Source: Rhizophagus clarus (lineage: Eukaryota; Glomeromycota; Glomeromycetes; Glomerales; Glomeraceae). From it: a DNA stretch of 64,000 nt. Made by a program: the position numbers and the translations under genes. Below, in pieces: positions 35,218-47,627 of this stretch (positions are counted from its first letter, which is position 1; every line of letters begins with the position of its first letter). The notes under the pieces were generated by a model. The model saw only the letters and a program-made list of their open reading frames with translations. It did no database searches and was not told where the DNA came from. Where the stretch lies: the NCBI GenBank assembly GCA_015698045.1, contig BLAL01000183.1:372001-436000 (forward strand), read 5' to 3'.

Positions 35218-37895
35218 TAGGGTATGGAAAAGTTCGGGTCTGGGACTTTAGGACTGAGTCTTTAAACTCAGTCTTGGTAAGACCAAGTCCTAATTTTTGG
35301 GACTTAATTTGGACGGTCCCGAATTGGTTTTTATAATAAACAATATAAATAAATTTTAATTTTGCAGATCTTTACTGCAATTTAATTAGTCATGTGAAAT
35401 ATGTAAATCATTACACGTCTTCTTACCATCAAAATTTTCGCGTTTAGCATTTTTACTTTACTTCACTCTTCCCATCGTTTCTTCCTTCCCATTAAATTTT
35501 TCAGTAAAATGTCTTATTCGAATTATGATTTTGAAGATTTTAACAATTTTGATGAATTCGAACCTTTTGAACAAGATGCACCTCCTATAGAAGATGAAGA
35601 AAATGATGATAATTATGAAGACAGTGAAGATGAGATCTCACCTCAATCTCGCCGAACTTCACCAACATGGAAGTATTTCAACGAACAAACAATTCAACAT
35701 CCAGGATACCCAGTTTGTTGCAAATGTCAATGTGTTTTTGGAAAAAAAACCGGAATTTCAACTTTAAAACGACACTTAGCATCTATACATAAAATAAAGA
35801 TAGGAAATGTCAAAAATACAGGAAAAAATCAAAGTACTTTGGATTTTAGGCGAACTGATCCTTGGCCTGAAAAAGAAAAAAATGAACAAGATATTGCAGT
35901 AGTAGAGTGGGTAATTGGAGATGCACAACCCTTCCGTTCTGTTGAAAACTTGCGATTTAAAATTATGATCAATAAATTTGATTCTCGATATCAAATTCCA
36001 GATGAAAAAACAGTAAAAACTTTGGTAGTTGATTATTTTAAAGAAAAACGTAAAAATATACAAGAAGATTTAAATGCAATTCCAGGCAAATTATCTTTAA
36101 CAGCGGACATGTGGACCTCAACATGTAATAATGATGCATTTCTTGGCCTGACAATTCATTATATTGACAATAATTGGAACCTAAAAAACTTTTTATTAGA
36201 TATTATTTCTTTTACTACACGTCATACTGGAAACAATATAGCAAATGCAATAAAATCAGTTTTAACAGAATTTAATCTACTTGAAAAAACTTTGGCTTTA
36301 ACTACTGATAATGAATCGGCGATGGTAGTTTGTGGAAGAATAATTGCAGAGGAACTTACAAGAGAACTTAATGATCAGTCTTTTCGACATTATAGGTGCT
36401 CTGCACATATTTTAAATTTGGCCGCGCAGCAAGGAATTAAAATTATTGATGATGAGGTTGTTAAAATTCGCGAGTTAATGAAAATAATTAAACATTCAAC
36501 TCTAAGGTGTGATAGATTACGAGAATTGTGTTCAATAGAAAATTTAACATATTACAAACCACAATTGAATGTTGAGACCAGGTGGAATAGCACCTATTAC
36601 ATGATTGTAAAATTCCAAAAAATGTTGCGACCTATTGAGATGTTAGCTGCAACAGATCAAGACATTAAAAAATTTGTACCAGACGCGCAAGGATGGATAA
36701 AAATAAATGTAAGTGTTAGCTTTTATTTTTCTATCCATCATTAATAACGATATTAACATTAATTACTAACATACCTAATCCAAAAATAAACTACATTATG
36801 ACTAATTTACAACATGAATAGGACACTCTTACATTACTTGAACCATTAGAAAAAGCAACAGTATTGCTTTCAGCTTCCTCCTATCCCACCATTTCTGATG
36901 TAAGGTTTTTGTTTCTTGGAATCCAACAACATCTAAACGATTATATTGGAAAAGAAGGATTTAGTCAAAGTAAAGTAGCATCATCAATACTTCAAAAAAT
37001 TGATCAGTACTGGGAAGTAGTGGATTCATCTACCTTAGCGTCTACAGTACTAGATCCACGTACAAAACTTACTTTGTTTTCTACTGGAGAAGAATCAACA
37101 AATGCAATTAATGCAGTAAAAAGGCGTTTTTCTGAATATCATACACCAATGTCTCAACCAGCTGTAATTAATCATGATAATGGTGAAGTAGCAAGCACTC
37201 GTGATTACTTTCATCAATTAAAGAGGAGGCGATTAAATAATAGTACCTTAAATATTACAAGACCATCATCTGGAATTTATGAGGAGATTGACCGGTATCT
37301 TGCTTTGCCATGTGATGATAATGTTGCACCATTGCTATGGTGGCAGGCTCATTTTCGAGAGTTTCCAGCATTAGGAGCAATGGCACGAAACTATTTATCC
37401 ATTCAAGCTACTAGTGTTGCGTGTGAGCAAGCATTTTCTGTGGCGAGTAATACTATAACTCGCACAAGAAATAGATTGCAACCAGATACGTCTCGTGCAT
37501 TATTGTGTTCAAAAAGTTGGCTTGAAAAAGGAATAGGAGAGAAAAGAAATTAAGGGTAATGGTAACGTTTAATTGTTTATAGTAATATAATCACTGTATA
37601 TACTTTTGTTCATGTTCAGAAAATTTTTTTCAACCTACAAAATAAAAATGTGGCTTTGATGGGAATTATTACAACGCCATTACTTAAATGGTTAGCATTT
37701 TGATTATCGGCAAATTAATAAAATTTTTTTTGTAGCTCGTAATAAATAAGTATTAATTAACCAATCAATTCAATCGAGACTAAGTCCTAACTAAAGTCCT
37801 AGTTTCGGTCCTTAAACTGGGTCCGGTCTGTCCATGTGCCAGGACCTGTAAATCTTGGGACTTTAACCGGACTGTAACGGACTTTCCATTCCCTA
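35218..37895 (+). mobile_element. Apparently intact hAT transposon, 2.68 kb
   Basis: Terminal inverted repeats TAGGGTATGGAAAAGT (left) and TAGGGAATGGAAAGT (complement of the right end) enclose one transposase gene. The 8-bp sequence TAGAAAAT flanks both sides exactly (35210-35217, 37896-37903), the target duplication size of hAT elements. Subterminal DNA repeats the motif GGACTTTA/GTCCTAA. The clean duplication, good ends and open transposase argue for recent transposition. It is inserted within an exon-like unit of the 113-bp tandem repeat. Confidence 0.9.
35509..37553 (+). CDS. hAT-family transposase, one intron, intact
   Basis: Two exons, 35509-36708 and 36822-37553 (GT-AG intron of 113 nt), give 643 residues without a break. 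Order: acidic N-terminus (1-50); BED-type zinc finger (about 54-95: WKYFNEQ, CCKCQC, then H89 and H94); RNase H-like core with LTADMWTS holding the first catalytic Asp and ALTTDNESAM the second; a conserved CSAHILNLAAQQG block and NVETRWNSTYYM; and the C-terminal hAT dimerisation region, LLWWQAHFREFPALGAMARN then TSVACEQAFSVASNTITRTR, which contains the catalytic Glu. The enzyme binds the element's ends and catalyses cut-and-paste transposition in the nucleus. Length is typical for the family. All three catalytic residues appear present. Confidence 0.95.
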
Positions 37896-37903
37896 TAGAA
37901 AAT

Positions 37904-38660
37904 GTAAGTTGGAAAGGGTGGTGATTTTATTTAATATTAAAGAAATATTACTAACATTTTTTTCTTTATTTTTTTTTAAGTTGCTGGCTTTTTTAGACAA
38001 ACTAGACTTGGAAATATAAGTTAAAAAGAGTGAAAGATTTTTTTTTAATATTAAAGAAATATTACTAATGTTTCTTTCTTTATTTTTTTTAGGTTACTGG
38101 ATTTCTTGAATAAACTGGACTTGAGAAATGTAAGTTGAAAAGGGTGGTGATTTTATTTAATATTAAAGAAATATTACTAACATTTTTTTCTTTATTTTTT
38201 TTTTAGGTTGCTGGCTTTTTTAGACAAACTGGACTTGGAAATATAAGTTAAAAAGAGTGAAAGATTTTTTTTTAATATTAAAGAAATATTACTAATGTTT
38301 CTTTCTTTATTTTTTTTAGGTTACTGGATTTCTTGAATAAACTGGACTTGAGAAATGTAAGTTGGAAAGGGTAGTAATTTTTTTTAATATTAAAGAAATG
38401 TTACTAATGTTTCTTTCTTTATTTTTTTTAGGTTGCTAGACTTTTTGGATGAACTAGATTTGAGAATGTAAGTTAAAAAAGGCAGAGAATTTTTTTTAAT
38501 ATTAAAAAAATGTTACTAACATTTCTTTTTTTATTTTTTTAGGTTGTCAGACTCCTTGGACAAACCAAACTTGGAAAATGTAAGAAGGAAAGGAGAAATA
38601 TTTTTTGAATATTAAAGAAATAGTTTTAACATTTCTTTTATTTATTTTAGGTTGCAGTTT
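37904..38660 (+). repeat. Tandem array of exon-like units bounded by splice-site-like sequences
   Basis: About six units of roughly 113 bp. Each has a T-rich tract ending AG, a 36-38 nt core and usually GTAAGT or GTAAGA, then a spacer containing TTAATATTAAAGAAATATTA. Cores: 37981-38016, 38093-38129, 38207-38243, 38320-38356, 38432-38467 and 38543-38580. In one frame several cores read (L)LDFL(D/N)KLDL(R/E)N. The first four units form two near-identical dimers with a 227-bp period. In the A-type units the 3' signal is ATAAGT instead of GTAAGT. The array continues the unit cut by the hAT at 35218-37895. Confidence 0.85.
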
Positions 38661-40047
38661 CTCTTATTCCTCTTAATTCTAACATGATCATGATTAAGAA
38701 AAGTTCAAGCAAACTTTTTTTAAACTTGTATTATAAATAACTGTAACTTTTTTATTAATTTATTGTAATAAAATACGTAATAAAATAAAAATATTAATAA
38801 TAATAATTATACTTTTAAACACTTTACAAAAAATTTATAAATCAATTAATAACTTTATAAATAATTGATTAATTAATTAGCAAAAGATTCAGATCCTTAA
38901 ATTATAATAGCATATCAAAAAATAAAATAAAATAAAATAAAAAATTCATGTATATGTAAAAAAATTTTACCCAATATTTTTACTACTTGCTTGTATATAT
39001 CATTAAAATGGTAAATAAAGATAAATACTTTACCAGTTAAGAAATATATATACATATAATTGAAAGTCAGAAAATTAATTTGCATATTTTTTCTGATTTT
39101 TTGATATCATGTATTAATTTTACGTACTGACTTTATAGAATACCCTTGCATATAGCACTTAGTAAAAAATTGAAAAGTCATCTGACTCCTATATATATAT
39201 TTTGGGATCCTGAATATGCTTTTAAATTTTGTACTGTATGTGAAACATCTTATAATTTTTAAATAAAAAATGCATTATCCAATACCTTATAAATAAAAAA
39301 AAATACTAATCAAAAACTATTAATTTTACAACTTATATTAGCAAAATAAAAAAAGTAGTATTTTTATATAATATATATAAATAAAGTTTTTTTTTAAATA
39401 TTTTATTGTTTGCATAAATTTTTTTTTAAAATAATTTTCTTTGTATAAAAAATTTCAATTTTTTCAAAAATTTTTATATTATATTTTTTATTATTTTTAT
39501 GAAGTTATCTAGGTGTCATCCAGGGTGGTAACAGTTTTTTTTACCACTCATCACATGATCTAAAAAATAAAATTTGATTGGCTAATTTTTAATAATTAAT
39601 TTTTAAATTTTATACAAAAATTTTTGCAAAAATAATTTTTTAATTTTTAATTTTCTTAAAATGAATACACTATAAATACAACATCAAACTAAATTTAAAA
39701 GTCATATTTATAACTGATATGATTTAAAAAAACCTTTAGTGCCATTTTTATCTTAAAAGTATGTTGTTGAAGTTAAAAATTGCTTGATCATAATAGTTAT
39801 AATAATCGCAATAATCATAATAGTCACAATAATTATAATAGTCGTAATAGTTGTAATAGTTAGGACGATCATGATAGTTGTAATAATCATAATAATCATG
39901 ATGATCATAATAATATGATCAATCTGATTAATATGATTAATATAATTTATTATATTTATTTGATTTATTTTATTTGTTATATTTATATTATATATTTTAT
40001 TTATTATATTTATTTTATTTTTGTTATTATTATTTTATTATATATAA
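38661..40047. other. Intergenic AT-rich DNA
   Basis: No gene seen. 39783-39925 is a degenerate TAATAGTCATAATAATCATA-type simple repeat. DNA up to 40047 is nearly pure A/T. Confidence 0.6.
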
Positions 40048-40381
40048 TGATTGACTAAGTTGTAGGTAGAGTAGAGTCGTAGTAGTTGGTTATTTAACTT
40101 TTATCTTTGTATTTTATTTCTTTAGTTATTACTAAGATTTTATCTGCAACAAAAGATAATTTCTTTGGGTTATTCTTGCCAACAAAAAAATCAATCCATT
40201 AACTAAAGTTATAACGTATTCCTTTATTTCTTAATAAACTTTATTATTCTTATCTTATTTTATTATAAACGTTTGCCTTCAGAATTTATCACATCACGTG
40301 TTAAAGTTCTTACCAGAGTTAAACTCCTGTTATTTTGGGTATTGTGTAAAGTTTCAGTCCTTTACATTTGCCAAGATAACA
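40048..40381 (+). repeat. Putative 5' LTR and adjoining primer-binding site (fossil)
   Basis: A 334-bp segment beginning TG (40048) and ending CA (40380-40381) stops three bases before TGGTACGAGTTGGG (40384-40397), which begins with the TGGT expected of a tRNA-primed primer-binding site. The coding region starts 40 bp later. The left border is a guess because the matching 3' LTR is outside the window. Confidence 0.4.
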
Positions 40382-40435
40382 ATTTGGTACGAGTTGGGTG
40401 GAAGAATTAAAAACCCACTCTCAATACTAAAGTAA

Positions 40436-41377
40436 ATGAGCAAATCAGATTGCTCAAAGGAATACCAATATTTAGTAAAAACAAGTAAACACCATCTAGC
40501 CCATAGTCAAGAACAAGTAGAAAAGAACGACCCTTCGTGTGAAATCTGTTGGCCAGTACAACGAGATTTAATTGAAAATACTAATCAACCGTTTGCAATA
40601 TTTTGGAAGAGTATATTACAACCTAGAAGTGAAGAGGATTATATACCTTTCAAACTATCCAAATTTTTGAGCAATTACAAAAGACACAAAACTAACAACA
40701 AGCTCGAGTGCTAATTGAACAACTGATCCAAACCATTAGATACCCAGGAACAACACCTTTGTTTGAACCCTTGATTGAAAGTCTTTTATTTTATTGGAGA
40801 ATTACTAGTCAATTTCAAAATACCATCTTTAAAAAAATGAGCGGACTTACTGAAGATTCAAGTAAAAGCAGCAGTGATACTACTACAACTATAGAAGATG
40901 AGCAACTAAAGGAAAATACTGAGTCAAATGAGAATGAATCGCAAAAGAATAATAAAGAGGCAAAGAATAAGAAAAAAGAAAATAATGAAGAATATATGGA
41001 TTCAAGTAATTTACATATTCGGGATACATCAGAAAATCCTATTGGAAATAGTAAAAGTATTTCAAGCTCTAGTACCTCACCATTACAATATCGGCCTTCT
41101 TTTCGGTACAATGACCTTTATGATGAGCCAAGTATTACTGTGCCTTAAAGTTTTTCTTTTTCGTCAAGATATGGGTTACATGATAAAGAGAATGACCAAA
41201 GCAGAAGTAAATTTTACTCTAGACATCAACGAAAGAGTAATTTTGGAAGTTCAATCAGAAGCTCTACACCCAAACAACCCATAAATCAACCTGAGTCACA
41301 ATCTTCATCATCTTCAAAATTTCAACCTAGTAATAATTTTCATACCTGGATGAATCCACTCCTCAGTATTGCAGGAC
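40436..41377 (+). pseudogene. gag-like 5' part of the LTR retroelement (fossil)
   Basis: Open stretches with acidic, Ser/Lys/Glu-rich composition (for example KSSSDTTTTIEDEQLKENTE) upstream of the capsid-like part. A Cys/Trp-containing segment near the start (CEICWPVQRDL) resembles gag N-termini of this element type in my memory. It is interrupted by the hAT insertion at 41378. Broken. Confidence 0.5.
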
Positions 41378-41559
41378 TAGGGCTCCGATCGGTTTCGGTA
41401 ATTACCGAACTGTACCGATCGGTTTCGGTATCGGAGCGGTTTCGGTTTTCATGGTTTACCGAACCGAACCTGTCGGTATATTTACCGATCGGTTTCGATA
41501 ATTTCGGTTTCAGTACCGGTTTTGCGATTTACCGAACCGATTTACCGATTTAAAAAATG

Positions 41560-43420
41560 TTCATTTTTTTAAGAAAAATGTTTTTTGTTCAATAAAAGAA
41601 CGTTTTTACAACATTTTTTTATTAAAATATTAAAAAAGTTGCGAAAACATTCTTATGTTAAATAATTTAATGAAAAAAAAAAACGTTTCGCATTTATTAA
41701 ATAGTTCAATTAAAAAAAATAAACGTTTCGCTACGTTTTTTTAACAGCATTAATAAAAATGTTTCGCTACGTTTTTTTAACAGCATTAATAAAAACGTTG
41801 CGAAAACGTTTTTTTATTTGATAATTACACATAAAAAACGTCATTTTTTATTTGTAGATTTAACGAAAAAAAAAGTTTCCGCACCGTTTTTGATTTCAAA
41901 CGTTGCGAAACGTTTTTTAACTGCATTAATTAAAAATGTCGCGAAACATTTTTTAACTGCATTAATTAAAAATGTCGCGAAACGTTTTTTAACTGCATTA
42001 ATTAAAAATGTCGTGAAACGTTTTTTAACTGCATTAATTAAAAACGTCGCGAAACGTTTTTTAACTGCATTAATTAAAAACGTCGCGAAACGTTTTTTAA
42101 CTGCATTAATTAAAAACGTCGCGAAACATTTTTTAACTGCATTAATTAAAAACGTCGTGAAACGTTTTTTAACTGCATTAATTAAAAACGTCGCGAAACG
42201 TTTTTTAACTGCATTAATTAAAAACGTCGTGAAACGTTTTTTAATTTAATTTACACATAAAAAACGTTGTGCTCAACGTTTTTAACTATAAAAAACGTTG
42301 CAAAACGTTTTTTATTTATAGATTTAACGAAAAAAAATGGGTTCGCAATATTTTTTTAAAAACATTGCAAAACGTTTTTTACTTATAAATTAATAAAAAA
42401 AAAACCGTAGTTCGCAACGTTTTTTAACTCCATTAATTAAAAATGTTGCGAAAACGTTTTTTACACATAAAAAAACGTTGCGCTCAACGTTTTTAACTAT
42501 ATTGATAAAAAACGTTGCGAAACGTTTTTTATTTATAGATTTAACAAAAAAAAAACATTTTCGCAATGTTTTTTTTAAAAACGTTGCAAAACGTTTTTTA
42601 CTTATGAATCAATAAAAAAAACGTGTTCGCAACGTTTTTTAACTCCATTAATTAAAAATGTTGCAAAACGTTTTTTATTTAAGAAATTAACGAAAAAAAA
42701 AACGGTTTCGCAATGTTTTTTTAAAAACGTTGCAAAACGTTTTTTACATATGAATTAATAAAAAAAAAATGTAGTTCGCAACGTTTTTTTTAACTCATTA
42801 ATTAAAGACGTTGCGAAAACGTTGTGTTCAACGTTTTTAACTATATTGATAAAAAATGTTGCGAAACGTTTTTAACTCCATTAATTAAAAACGTTGCGAA
42901 ACGTTTTTTATTTAAGAAATTAACGAAAAAAAAAACGGTTTTGCAATGTTTTTTTTAAAAATGTTGCAAAACGTTTTTTACATATGAATTAATAAAAAAA
43001 AACGTATTTCGCAACGTTTTTTTAACTCATTAATTAAAGACGTTGCGAAAACATTGTGCTCAACGTTTTTAACTATATTGATAAAAAACGTTGCGAAATG
43101 TTTTTTATTTATAGATTTAACGAAAAAAAAACATTTTCGCAATGTTTTTTTTAAATACGTTGCAAAGCGTTTTTACTTATGAATCGATAAAAAAAAATGT
43201 TGTTCGTAACGTTTTTTAACTCCATTTTAATTAAAAACGTTGTAAAACGTTTTTTATTTAAGAAATTAACGAAAAAAAAACGGATTCGTAATGTTTTTTT
43301 TAAAAACGTTGCAAAACATTTTTTACATATGAATTAATAAAAAAAACGTAGTTCGCAACGTCTTTTAACTCATTAATTAAGAAAGTAACGAAAAAACGTT
43401 TTCGCTCTGGATTCCAGTCA
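41560..43420. repeat. Left subterminal palindrome array of the hAT element
   Basis: About 1.9 kb of AAAAACGTTGCGAAACGTTTTTT-like motifs, each a near-palindrome, separated by short AT spacers such as AACTCCATTAATTAA and TTATAGATTTAACGAAAAAA. Higher-order repeats of several hundred bp are visible, for example 42460-42770 versus 42800-43170. The same motif fills the right subterminal region. Confidence 0.9.
41925..42245. repeat. 36-bp tandem repeat inside the hAT subterminal array
   Basis: About nine head-to-tail copies of a 36-bp unit, GCGAAACGTTTTTTAACTGC followed by ATTAATTAAAAACGTC. Because 36 is a multiple of three, it creates a repetitive open frame (LIKNVAKRFLTA repeated) that I regard as an artefact. 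Differences among copies are mainly CG to TG or CA. Confidence 0.9.
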
Positions 43421-43780
43421 TACCGTATTGATTCAGTAATATGACCGGTATCGGTATTCTGATTTATCGAACTGAATCTGTTCGGTAAATTTGATTTAGG
43501 TTTCGGAAATTTACCGAATAGGTTTCGGAAATTTACCGAACTTAATTTTCAGTACCGAATGGGTTTCGGTAAATTGCCGATTTTATAATTTATCGAACCG
43601 AATGATGATTCATTTACCGAATTTCTGCAGATCGATCTTATCGATTTTAATCTATTTTTTACATTTTTTTTATCTCCAATTTTTTTCTCTCAGCTAATTA
43701 TATAAAATTATAATTCTAATTATAATAATTTTATTTCTAATTATAATAATCTTAATTTTAATTCATTTTTATATATAATA

Positions 43781-46591
43781 ATGACTTCTGGGTCTGGAGA
43801 GAATCAAGTTGAATATGACATTGAGGAAGAGGTTGAGACTGAGACCGAAAAAAATCAAGTTGAACATGAACATGACGCTGAAACTGAAGAAGAGCAGGGC
43901 GAAAAAAATAATGATCATGAAGTGGAAGATTTGCGTGTTGAGAAAACTAATATGAAGCATAATTATAAACGTAGTTGGGTTTGGGAACACTTTACATATG
44001 ACGAAACTGAAAAGAAAGCAAAATGCACCCACTGCAAAACATTAATTATTTGTAATAAAGGAAGTACGTCAGGAATGGCCAGTCATATTAAAAGTAAACA
44101 TAAGTTAATTAAAGAAAAAGAAAAAAAGCAACTTACAATACGTGAAACTATTAATAATTCTGAAGCAATTGTAAGTATAATGTTCTTTTCTTTTTAAAAT
44201 AAATATTTGATTTGTGGGTTGTAATGATAAATAATTTTGTATATTGAATATATGAATATTTTTAATTTATAAATTTATAAACTCATGTATTTATTAATAT
44301 TCATATTTAGATATATAATAAAGATTCTTTTAAAAAATTCCTTATTCGATGGATTGTAAAAGATGATCTTCCTTTTACGTGTGTTGAATCTGAAGATTTT
44401 TGTAACATGATTTATCTTTTACGCAAAGATGCATTCATTCCATCTGCAGATACTGTCAAAAATTATATTATGACATTTTATGAAGATAGTCATAAAAAAA
44501 TTGCTTTAATTTTACAGGTATATTAATGTTTTTTAATAATAATATTTTTATTAATTGATTTTACCATTTATTATTTTAATTTTGTAGAATACATCTAGTA
44601 AAATTTCTTTTACAATAGACGCTTGGACTTCATCAAATAATTATTCCTTTTTAGGAATAACAGCCCATTGGGTTACTGAAAGTTGGGAATTAAAAAGTAT
44701 CCTTTTAGATTTTATTAAGCTTGAAGGGCCACACTCAGGAGCTAATATTAAGGAAGCTTTTTTAAAAAGTTTGAAAAATTTTGAAATTGAATCAAAGGTT
44801 AGTTTTTTTATAAATAATACTATGATAATTTAAAAAAAAAATTAATTTAAAAAAAATTTTATATAGATCCTTGGGGTGACAACAGATAATGCGAGTAATA
44901 ATGTCACATTTCTCAAAGCTGTTGAAGATGATCTTTCTCAAAAATATATTTATTTTAACAGTGATGATAAGCATGTTAGATGCTTGGCTCATGTAATTAA
45001 TTTAGCTGCACAACAAGCCCTTACTACACTTAAAGCTGTAGAAAATGATGAAACATCAGATGAAGAAGTTGGTAGTTTAATACGTAAGGTAAATATTTTT
45101 TTTATGGTTATTACTGTTATTTAACTAATAAATTTATTAAAAATTATGTTACCTTTTAGCTTCGTACTCTTGTAAAAAAAATAAAAGCATCACCTCAACA
45201 AGAAAATAAATTCAAAGCTCAATGTAAAGCTGCAAATGTTCCAAATCTTAATGTTATGCTAGATGTTCGTACTAGGTGGAATTCCACATACGACATGCTT
45301 GTAAGGGCAAGAAAGCTCAAGGAAGTAAGTTTGTTGTTCTATTATTTATTTTAATAATTTATTAAAAATAATTATATTTTTTTTTTAGCCTCTTAATACA
45401 TTAAGTAATAGTGATCCAACCCTTCGTCCATTTACTATCAATGAAGAAGAATGGGTTCATTTATTAGAAATAGAAGAGTTATTAAAGGTTAAATTTTAAT
45501 ATTATGCATGTAATTATATATTTCTATAGTTTTGATTTTTTTTTTTTTTTTTTTTTTAGTGTTTTGCCAAAGCAACAAAGCAAATTTGTGGGGAAACATA
45601 TCCAACAATATCATACGTAATTCCTATATATAATATTTTATTAAATAAATTAGAAGATTTTCGTGATACTCCAAATCGATTTGAAAATGGCAAAGTAAAT
45701 TGAATTTTTATTTAATATTTTAATAATTTTACATTATATGTAATTTAAATTTATTTTTTAATAGGAAGCGGCAACCAATGCCATTAATAAGCTTAAAACT
45801 TATTATAATAAAACTGATTCAACTTTATATGCAGTATCTTTGAGTAAGTTATTATGAAGTTGATTTAATTTTAATAATTTTAATAAATTTTTTTTTATAT
45901 TTTGTTATAGTTTTAGACCCACGTCTTAAAATAGAATATATGAAAGATAATGAATGGGAAAGAAAATGGATCGATAAAACAAAAAAAAATGTGAGTTTTA
46001 TTTGTTTTATTTAGATTATATTATAATTTTTCATTTAATACATATTGTATACCAATTTAATAGGTATCTGAACTCTATAAGACATTATATGCGCCTCAAG
46101 AAACTCAAAATACTAATATAGAATATAATTCTTCAGATGAGGATCTTGTTTCACATATTTCCAAACGGTGCCGTATTGAATCAGTAAGTGAATTTGATCG
46201 TTATCTCAAGGCTGATCGAGCACAAGCTTTGTGTGATATTTTAAATTGGTGGAAAGTAAGTTTATTATTTTAAAGAGTATTTATTTAATTAAATATTTGT
46301 AACAATTTTTTAATCATAGCGACATGAAGAAGAATACCCAAATTTATCGAATATGGCTAGAGACTACCTTGGGATTCCAGGTTATTAATTTGTTTTTATT
46401 TCACTATTCAATAATATTTATTAATGTAAAAAACATTAATATTTTATTTGGTAGCAACAAGTGCCCCCTCTGAACGTATTTTTTCAAGCGCTGCCGATGT
46501 AATAACATATGATAGAGCAAGTCTTGCTCCCGAAACCGTACGTGCAGTTATGTGTCTAAAACATTGGTTTCATTCGGGTGTTTTAGATTAA
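43781..46591 (+). CDS. hAT-family transposase, 12 exons, intact
   Basis: Exons 43781-44170, 44311-44517, 44588-44797, 44867-45088, 45160-45324, 45389-45487, 45560-45694, 45765-45843, 45911-45990, 46064-46255, 46320-46380 and 46455-46591 splice at GT-AG borders in a consistent frame to 658 residues with no stop. Order: acidic N-terminus (1-65); BED zinc finger (about 66-108: SWVWEHFTYDETEKKAKC, THC, then HIKSKH); core with SFTIDAWTSSNNYSFLGITA (first Asp), LGVTTDNASNN (second Asp), the C(L)AHVINLAAQQ block and LDVRTRWNSTYDML; C-terminal dimerisation region NLSNMARDYLGIP then TSAPSERIFSSAADVITYDR with the catalytic Glu. Eleven introns of 55-140 nt are many for a transposon, while the hAT at 35.5 kb has one. 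The enzyme would move this element and probably its deleted relatives. Confidence 0.93.
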
Positions 46592-46859
46592 ATTTTAACG
46601 TAGAACATATATGTGACACAGTAAATTTTTTTTTTTTGAAATTTTTAATTGGGTTTATTAGTTTTTTATTTTTTCCGTCAATTTTGACCCAATTTTATTA
46701 TATGAATTTCGTTATTTGTAGTTTTGACATAAAGATTGTAAATAAATATTTAGTATGTTTCTTAAAAAAAAAAGAATCAAAAAAATTGTAATACATAATT
46801 TGCGTAATGCATTTACGTATATTCCTTTTATTGATGTATTATTAATTATTATGAACCGA

Positions 46860-47460
46860 ACTAAACAGTTTTTCTTAATCAATTTAATGAAAAAAAAGAA
46901 TGTTTTTATTGCTTTAATAAAAAAACGTTTTTATTGCTTTAATAAAAAAACGTTTTTATTGCTTTAATAAAAAACGTTTTTATTGTTTTAATAAAAAAAC
47001 GTTACGAAACATTTTTTTTACAGTAGCAATACCACACATTCAAATTGCAAATGAACAAAGTGAAAAAAGATTGTGATTGGAAAATTAATAAGAAAATGAA
47101 TTATCACACTCGTTATTGTAATACATGCCGCTAAGCCACATTAATTTTTTCACAATTGTAATATAAAAGTTATAAAAAAAACGTTGCGAAACGTTTTTTT
47201 ATGATATTTGCGAAATTAATAAAAAACATTTTTTTACAACATTGCGAAACGATTTTACATTTCGCAACTTTTTTTTTTGCGTAACTAATGATAACGTTTT
47301 TTTATAGCGTTTCGCAACGTCTTTTTGCGAAATTAATAAAAAAAATTGCGAAACATTTTTTTACAACATTTCGCACCGTTTTTATCATTCTAATAAAAAA
47401 ATATATTGCGAAACGTCATTTTTTTGTCAATTAAACGGCTTCGCATTTTTTTTTAATACA
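46860..47460. repeat. Right subterminal palindrome array of the hAT element
   Basis: Shorter counterpart of the left array, with AAAAAACGTTTTTATTGCTTT repeats at 46915-46990 and ACGTTGCGAAACGTTTTTTT-like palindromes to about 47440, followed by the CGGTTTCGATAAT terminal motifs. Confidence 0.85.
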
Positions 47461-47627
47461 TAACTTATCGGTAATTCAGTTCGGTTTTCGATAATTACCG
47501 ACCGGTATCAGTATTGATGATTACCGAAACTGATCGGTTTCGATAATCACTAATACTGATACCGATCAATTCGGTTCGGTATCGGTTTTTGCAAAAACCG
47601 TACCGAACCGAACCGATCAGAGCCCTA

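Larger units (their letters stand above)
41378..47627 (+). mobile_element. Autonomous-looking hAT transposon, 6.25 kb, inserted in the retroelement
   Basis: Ends TAGGGCTCCGATCGGTT and, complementing the right end, TAGGGCTCTGATCGGTT. TGCAGGAC lies on both sides (41370-41377, 47628-47635), an exact 8-bp target duplication. It contains a 12-exon transposase gene (43781-46591) between unusually long subterminal arrays of palindromic AACGTTGCGAAACGTT-type motifs. The very ends are rich in the CGGTTTCGGTA motif and its complement TACCGAAACCG, likely transposase-binding repeats. Ends, target duplication and gene all look whole. The 868-bp element at 3178-4045 is a deleted relative. Confidence 0.9.

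Noticed and set aside
40815-41111. Minus-strand Ser/Phe-rich frame
   Set aside because: Antisense shadow of the acidic gag-like region.
41818-42249. Open frame with repeated LIKNVAKRFLTA
   Set aside because: Product of a 36-bp tandem repeat within the hAT subterminal array; the length is a multiple of three, so any frame stays open.
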